From Bacteroides oleiciplenus YIT 12058 (lineage in GTDB: Bacteria; Bacteroidota; Bacteroidia; Bacteroidales; Bacteroidaceae), in assembly GCF_000315485.1 (NCBI RefSeq), contig NZ_JH992941.1:248001-312000 (forward strand): a DNA stretch of 64,000 nt. The letters run 5' to 3'. This document shows, piece by piece, positions 61,549 to 64,000 of this stretch. The notes beneath the pieces are model-generated. The model worked only from the letters and a program-made list of their open reading frames with translations, searched no databases and was not told where the DNA came from. The translations under genes were made by a program, and so were the position numbers. The stretch's first letter is position 1. Every line of letters begins with the position of its first letter.

Positions 61549-64000
61549 TTAGAATTTGATTGTTGCACCAATATTAAATGTACGGTTCACAGGGTAGTTA
61601 TAGAACAAAATTCCACTGTCGGCATTATTATTAGCTCCACCCTGACGACCGGGACGTTCCGGATCTATATTATCCAAGCCTGTAAAGGTTAAAAGGTTGT
61701 AAGCATTGAAATAAATTCGAAGGTCTCTAACGCCTGCCTTAGCTATCCAAGTTTTAGGTAATGTATAACCGATTTCCAAAGTTTTCAGACGCAGATAAGA
61801 AGTATTCTTAATACCCGTTCCCGCATTGCTGAAACTATGTCCTGTGGCTGGATACAGACCCGATACCCATTTTGTATTTGGATTGAAAGGGTCATCACTT
61901 GCATTGGCTGTGTGCCAGCGATCAAGGTAAATGTCCAACACAGCACCACCGTTAAATGGACCAACTTCCGTAAACACCTCATCATAAGAATTGTACACAC
62001 CCGCTGCACCTTGCCAGTTCATAGAAATATCAATGCCTTTCCATTCAGCTCCCATTACAAAGCCATAGTTAAATACCGGCAGGTTATAGGTTGCCATCGG
62101 ATGATTGTCCTCACCATTGATTATACCATCACCGTTCCAGTCTTTATAGTAATAGTCACCCGGCAAGGTTCCTTGGCCATATCCACCACCGGTAACATTG
62201 TGATAACGGATTTCCTCATAACTGGAGAAGCGTCCACCTTCTTCATAAGAAAACCAGATGTCTTTATTACGCCCTGATACATCTCTACGACGCCAAGCAT
62301 CCATAGAATTACTGGCTGGGCTGTCCAAACGATAATCCCAACGATTCTTTGTAGCAGAAATCTGTCCGCCTACCCAATAGTTCACTTTGCCCACTCTGTT
62401 GCGGTGATTCAAACTTATTTCCCAACCAAAAGTCTGATCACTATTCATATTCTCCTGAGGCAAAGAAGCACCGACTGTACCCGGGATAACAGTTGAAGAA
62501 GTAGCAAGCAAACCACTACGTTTACGTTTGAAGACTTCGAACGTACCACTCAACATTTGATTCCAAAGGTCAAAGTCCAAACCAAGGTTATAAGTTTCGG
62601 CAGTGAACCATGTCAAATCAGGATTAGGAATAGCAGTTGCAGCAACACCTGCCATTAACGCACCATTGTAGAACCAGCCGATTTTATCTTTTTCAATATT
62701 ATAGGCTATCACAGTTTGAGGATAATTGCTGGCACCGCCATCATCTCCCATCTTACCGTAAGAACCACGAATCTTCAAGTTGGTGAGGAAAGGTACCAAT
62801 TCTTTCATAAAGGCCTCTTCACTTATACGCCAGCCGGCAGATACGGACGGGAAGAATCCCCAACGCGAACCTTTCGGAAAGCTGGAAGAACCATCATAAC
62901 GGAAAGCGAAATCCACCATATAGCGTCCTTTATAGTCGTAGTTTACTTTACCCACAACAGATTGGCGGGTTTTGTCACCGGCACCACCCATTGAACCTAT
63001 TTGATCCTTTTCTTCACCATAAATCAGGTATTCACCATCCAACTGCATAACACGTTGTGCATAAAAGTTGTCCCAATTGTTGTACTGTTCTTCAAACAAC
63101 ACCATAGCACTCACATTATGATCGCCAAACTTATTGGCATAGTTCAAAGAAAGTTGCATCACCGTCCCGTAGTTCGGATCGGTAGTACGTCTTAAATTGC
63201 TATCGGCATTGCGATCGAAACTTTCCATTGTACCATCTTCACGCTTATTATATAGTTTATAAGCACGCTTATAGCTTGTATTATTGGTAGTGTAATAATC
63301 GTAGCTATAGAAAGCCTTTGCACTCAAGCCCTTTACTCCCGGAATGTCATAAGTCAACGCCAAAGCACCATTGAAGTTGTAGCGTTTCTCACGGCGATAA
63401 CCGGTAAGGTCGCTATTGATGGCAGCTACAGGATTTTCAGGTTCGCCCATTTCACTATCCCAAGCAGGATAGTTATGATCGCCGTCTACATATGCTTCTG
63501 AAGTTGGACGGTAAGTCCAAGCCTTCTTATACACGGACCATATATCGGTAAACGGCTGATTCTTTTCGTCCATATAACCGCTGGTTTGTATAGTAGCCTT
63601 CAAGCGGTTGGTAATCTTAGCATCGATATTACTACGGAAGTTCCAGCGATCGTAATTCAATGAACCACTCTTATAAGAACCTTCCTGTTTCTGATAACCG
63701 AGATTAAAGAAATAGTTCACTTTCTCAGAGCCACCATTCACGCTAACATTATATTGTTGCTGCGGAACATTGTCATCGAACAATTCTTTTGTCCAGTTTG
63801 TACTCTTTTTCCTTCCTGTACTGTACTCCATCATTTGCTCCCAAGTATATTTGGCAGGAGTACGGTTAGGATAAGTATTGTCCCCAAAAGCATTATAATA
63901 TTTCTCATTAATAAGCAACATATGATCTGCTGCACTTGCTGTTTGTGGCACATAGAGGAACTGCTGCCAACCGTAATTGGCAGAGAATGTAATGTCGAAC
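61549..64000 (-). CDS. SusC/RagA-family TonB-dependent transporter (C-terminal part, cut by window edge)
   Basis: The frame is open to the end of the window, so the start lies beyond 64000. About 817 C-terminal residues are visible. They begin inside the barrel region (WQQFLYVPQ) and include typical SusC blocks: NVSVNGGSEKVNYFFNLGYQ, RWNFRSNIDAKITNRLK, YMVDFAFRYDGSSSFPKGSRWGFFPSVSAGWRISEE, LKIRGSYGKMGDDG and the end strand TFNIGATIKF. Plug, TonB box and DUF4480-like N-terminus are not in view. It imports glycan fragments with SusD. It should head the PUL, so its promoter and any regulator lie to the right. Confidence 0.95.
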   Translation of the reverse strand, partial: FDITFSANYGWQQFLYVPQTASAADHMLLINEKYYNAFGDNTYPNRTPAKYTWEQMMEYSTGRKKSTNWTKELFDDNVPQQQYNVSVNGGSEKVNYFFNLGYQKQEGSYKSGSLNYDRWNFRSNIDAKITNRLKATIQTSGYMDEKNQPFTDIWSVYKKAWTYRPTSEAYVDGDHNYPAWDSEMGEPENPVAAINSDLTGYRREKRYNFNGALALTYDIPGVKGLSAKAFYSYDYYTTNNTSYKRAYKLYNKREDGTMESFDRNADSNLRRTTDPNYGTVMQLSLNYANKFGDHNVSAMVLFEEQYNNWDNFYAQRVMQLDGEYLIYGEEKDQIGSMGGAGDKTRQSVVGKVNYDYKGRYMVDFAFRYDGSSSFPKGSRWGFFPSVSAGWRISEEAFMKELVPFLTNLKIRGSYGKMGDDGGASNYPQTVIAYNIEKDKIGWFYNGALMAGVAATAIPNPDLTWFTAETYNLGLDFDLWNQMLSGTFEVFKRKRSGLLATSSTVIPGTVGASLPQENMNSDQTFGWEISLNHRNRVGKVNYWVGGQISATKNRWDYRLDSPASNSMDAWRRRDVSGRNKDIWFSYEEGGRFSSYEEIRYHNVTGGGYGQGTLPGDYYYKDWNGDGIINGEDNHPMATYNLPVFNYGFVMGAEWKGIDISMNWQGAAGVYNSYDEVFTEVGPFNGGAVLDIYLDRWHTANASDDPFNPNTKWVSGLYPATGHSFSNAGTGIKNTSYLRLKTLEIGYTLPKTWIAKAGVRDLRIYFNAYNLLTFTGLDNIDPERPGRQGGANNNADSGILFYNYPVNRTFNIGATIKF

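Overview
The window looks like a chromosomal segment of a gut Bacteroides (order Bacteroidales). The evidence is a complete SusC/SusD-led polysaccharide utilisation locus (PUL) body, many lipoproteins with short lipoboxes, a BACON plus BspA-type leucine-rich repeat surface protein, RHS proteins of the type found in Bacteroides, and promoters of the Bacteroides sigma-ABfr type (TAnnTTTG at -7) in front of many genes. Shine-Dalgarno sites are largely absent, as expected for the group. No insertion sequence, phage or CRISPR array was seen.

Layout. 1-600: remnant of a zeta-type toxin (P-loop apparently deleted) with its small upstream partner. 700-4,100 (+): proC, a HTH-cupin regulator, an acyl-CoA synthetase and a DUF2007 protein. 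4,170-7,020 (-): small lipoprotein, outer-membrane barrel and a GH20 hexosaminidase. 7,500-10,260 (-): BACON/LRR lipoprotein. 10,386-10,553 (-): tRNA-Leu(TAA) and tRNA-Gly(GCC). 10,638-15,072 (-): Rieske-like lipoprotein, argH, SRPBCC protein, pyrE, recX, prmC. 15,126-25,338 (+): ribD, then an envelope cluster (DUF6242, DUF6089, uppS, bamA, two skp/ompH), murI, a second DUF2007 protein and proB. 25,424-33,093 (-): RHS island with a polymorphic C-terminal tip, candidate immunity genes and a displaced, internally deleted cassette. 33,698-64,000 (-): a large PUL.

The PUL reads from susC (cut by the right edge) through susD, a DUF3823 lipoprotein, GH71/99-like, GH38, an unassigned secreted protein, a second GH71/99-like, GH43, CBM6-GH43, a double alpha/beta-hydrolase, GH92, GH3-PA14-SGNH, GH2, GH95, a third GH43 and GH30. 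GH38, GH92 and the GH71/99-like proteins point to an alpha-mannose-containing glycan. GH43, GH95, GH2, GH3 and GH30 would remove side chains or attack linked beta-glycans. No regulator lies within the visible part. At least two internal promoters are predicted (upstream of GH92 and of the 51,086 GH43).

The least explained signal is a set of three intergenic arrays (7,141-7,272; 33,371-33,546; 57,061-57,203) built on a strict 22-bp, and in places 11-bp, period. In the third array the two palindromic arms differ by insertions or deletions of exactly 11 bp, so 11 bp appears to be the unit that is gained and lost. I do not recognise the family. Other points of interest are the deleted zeta toxin, the orphan RHS cassette, a tandem hydrolase whose second half has lost its serine, and a secreted PUL protein without a recognisable family.
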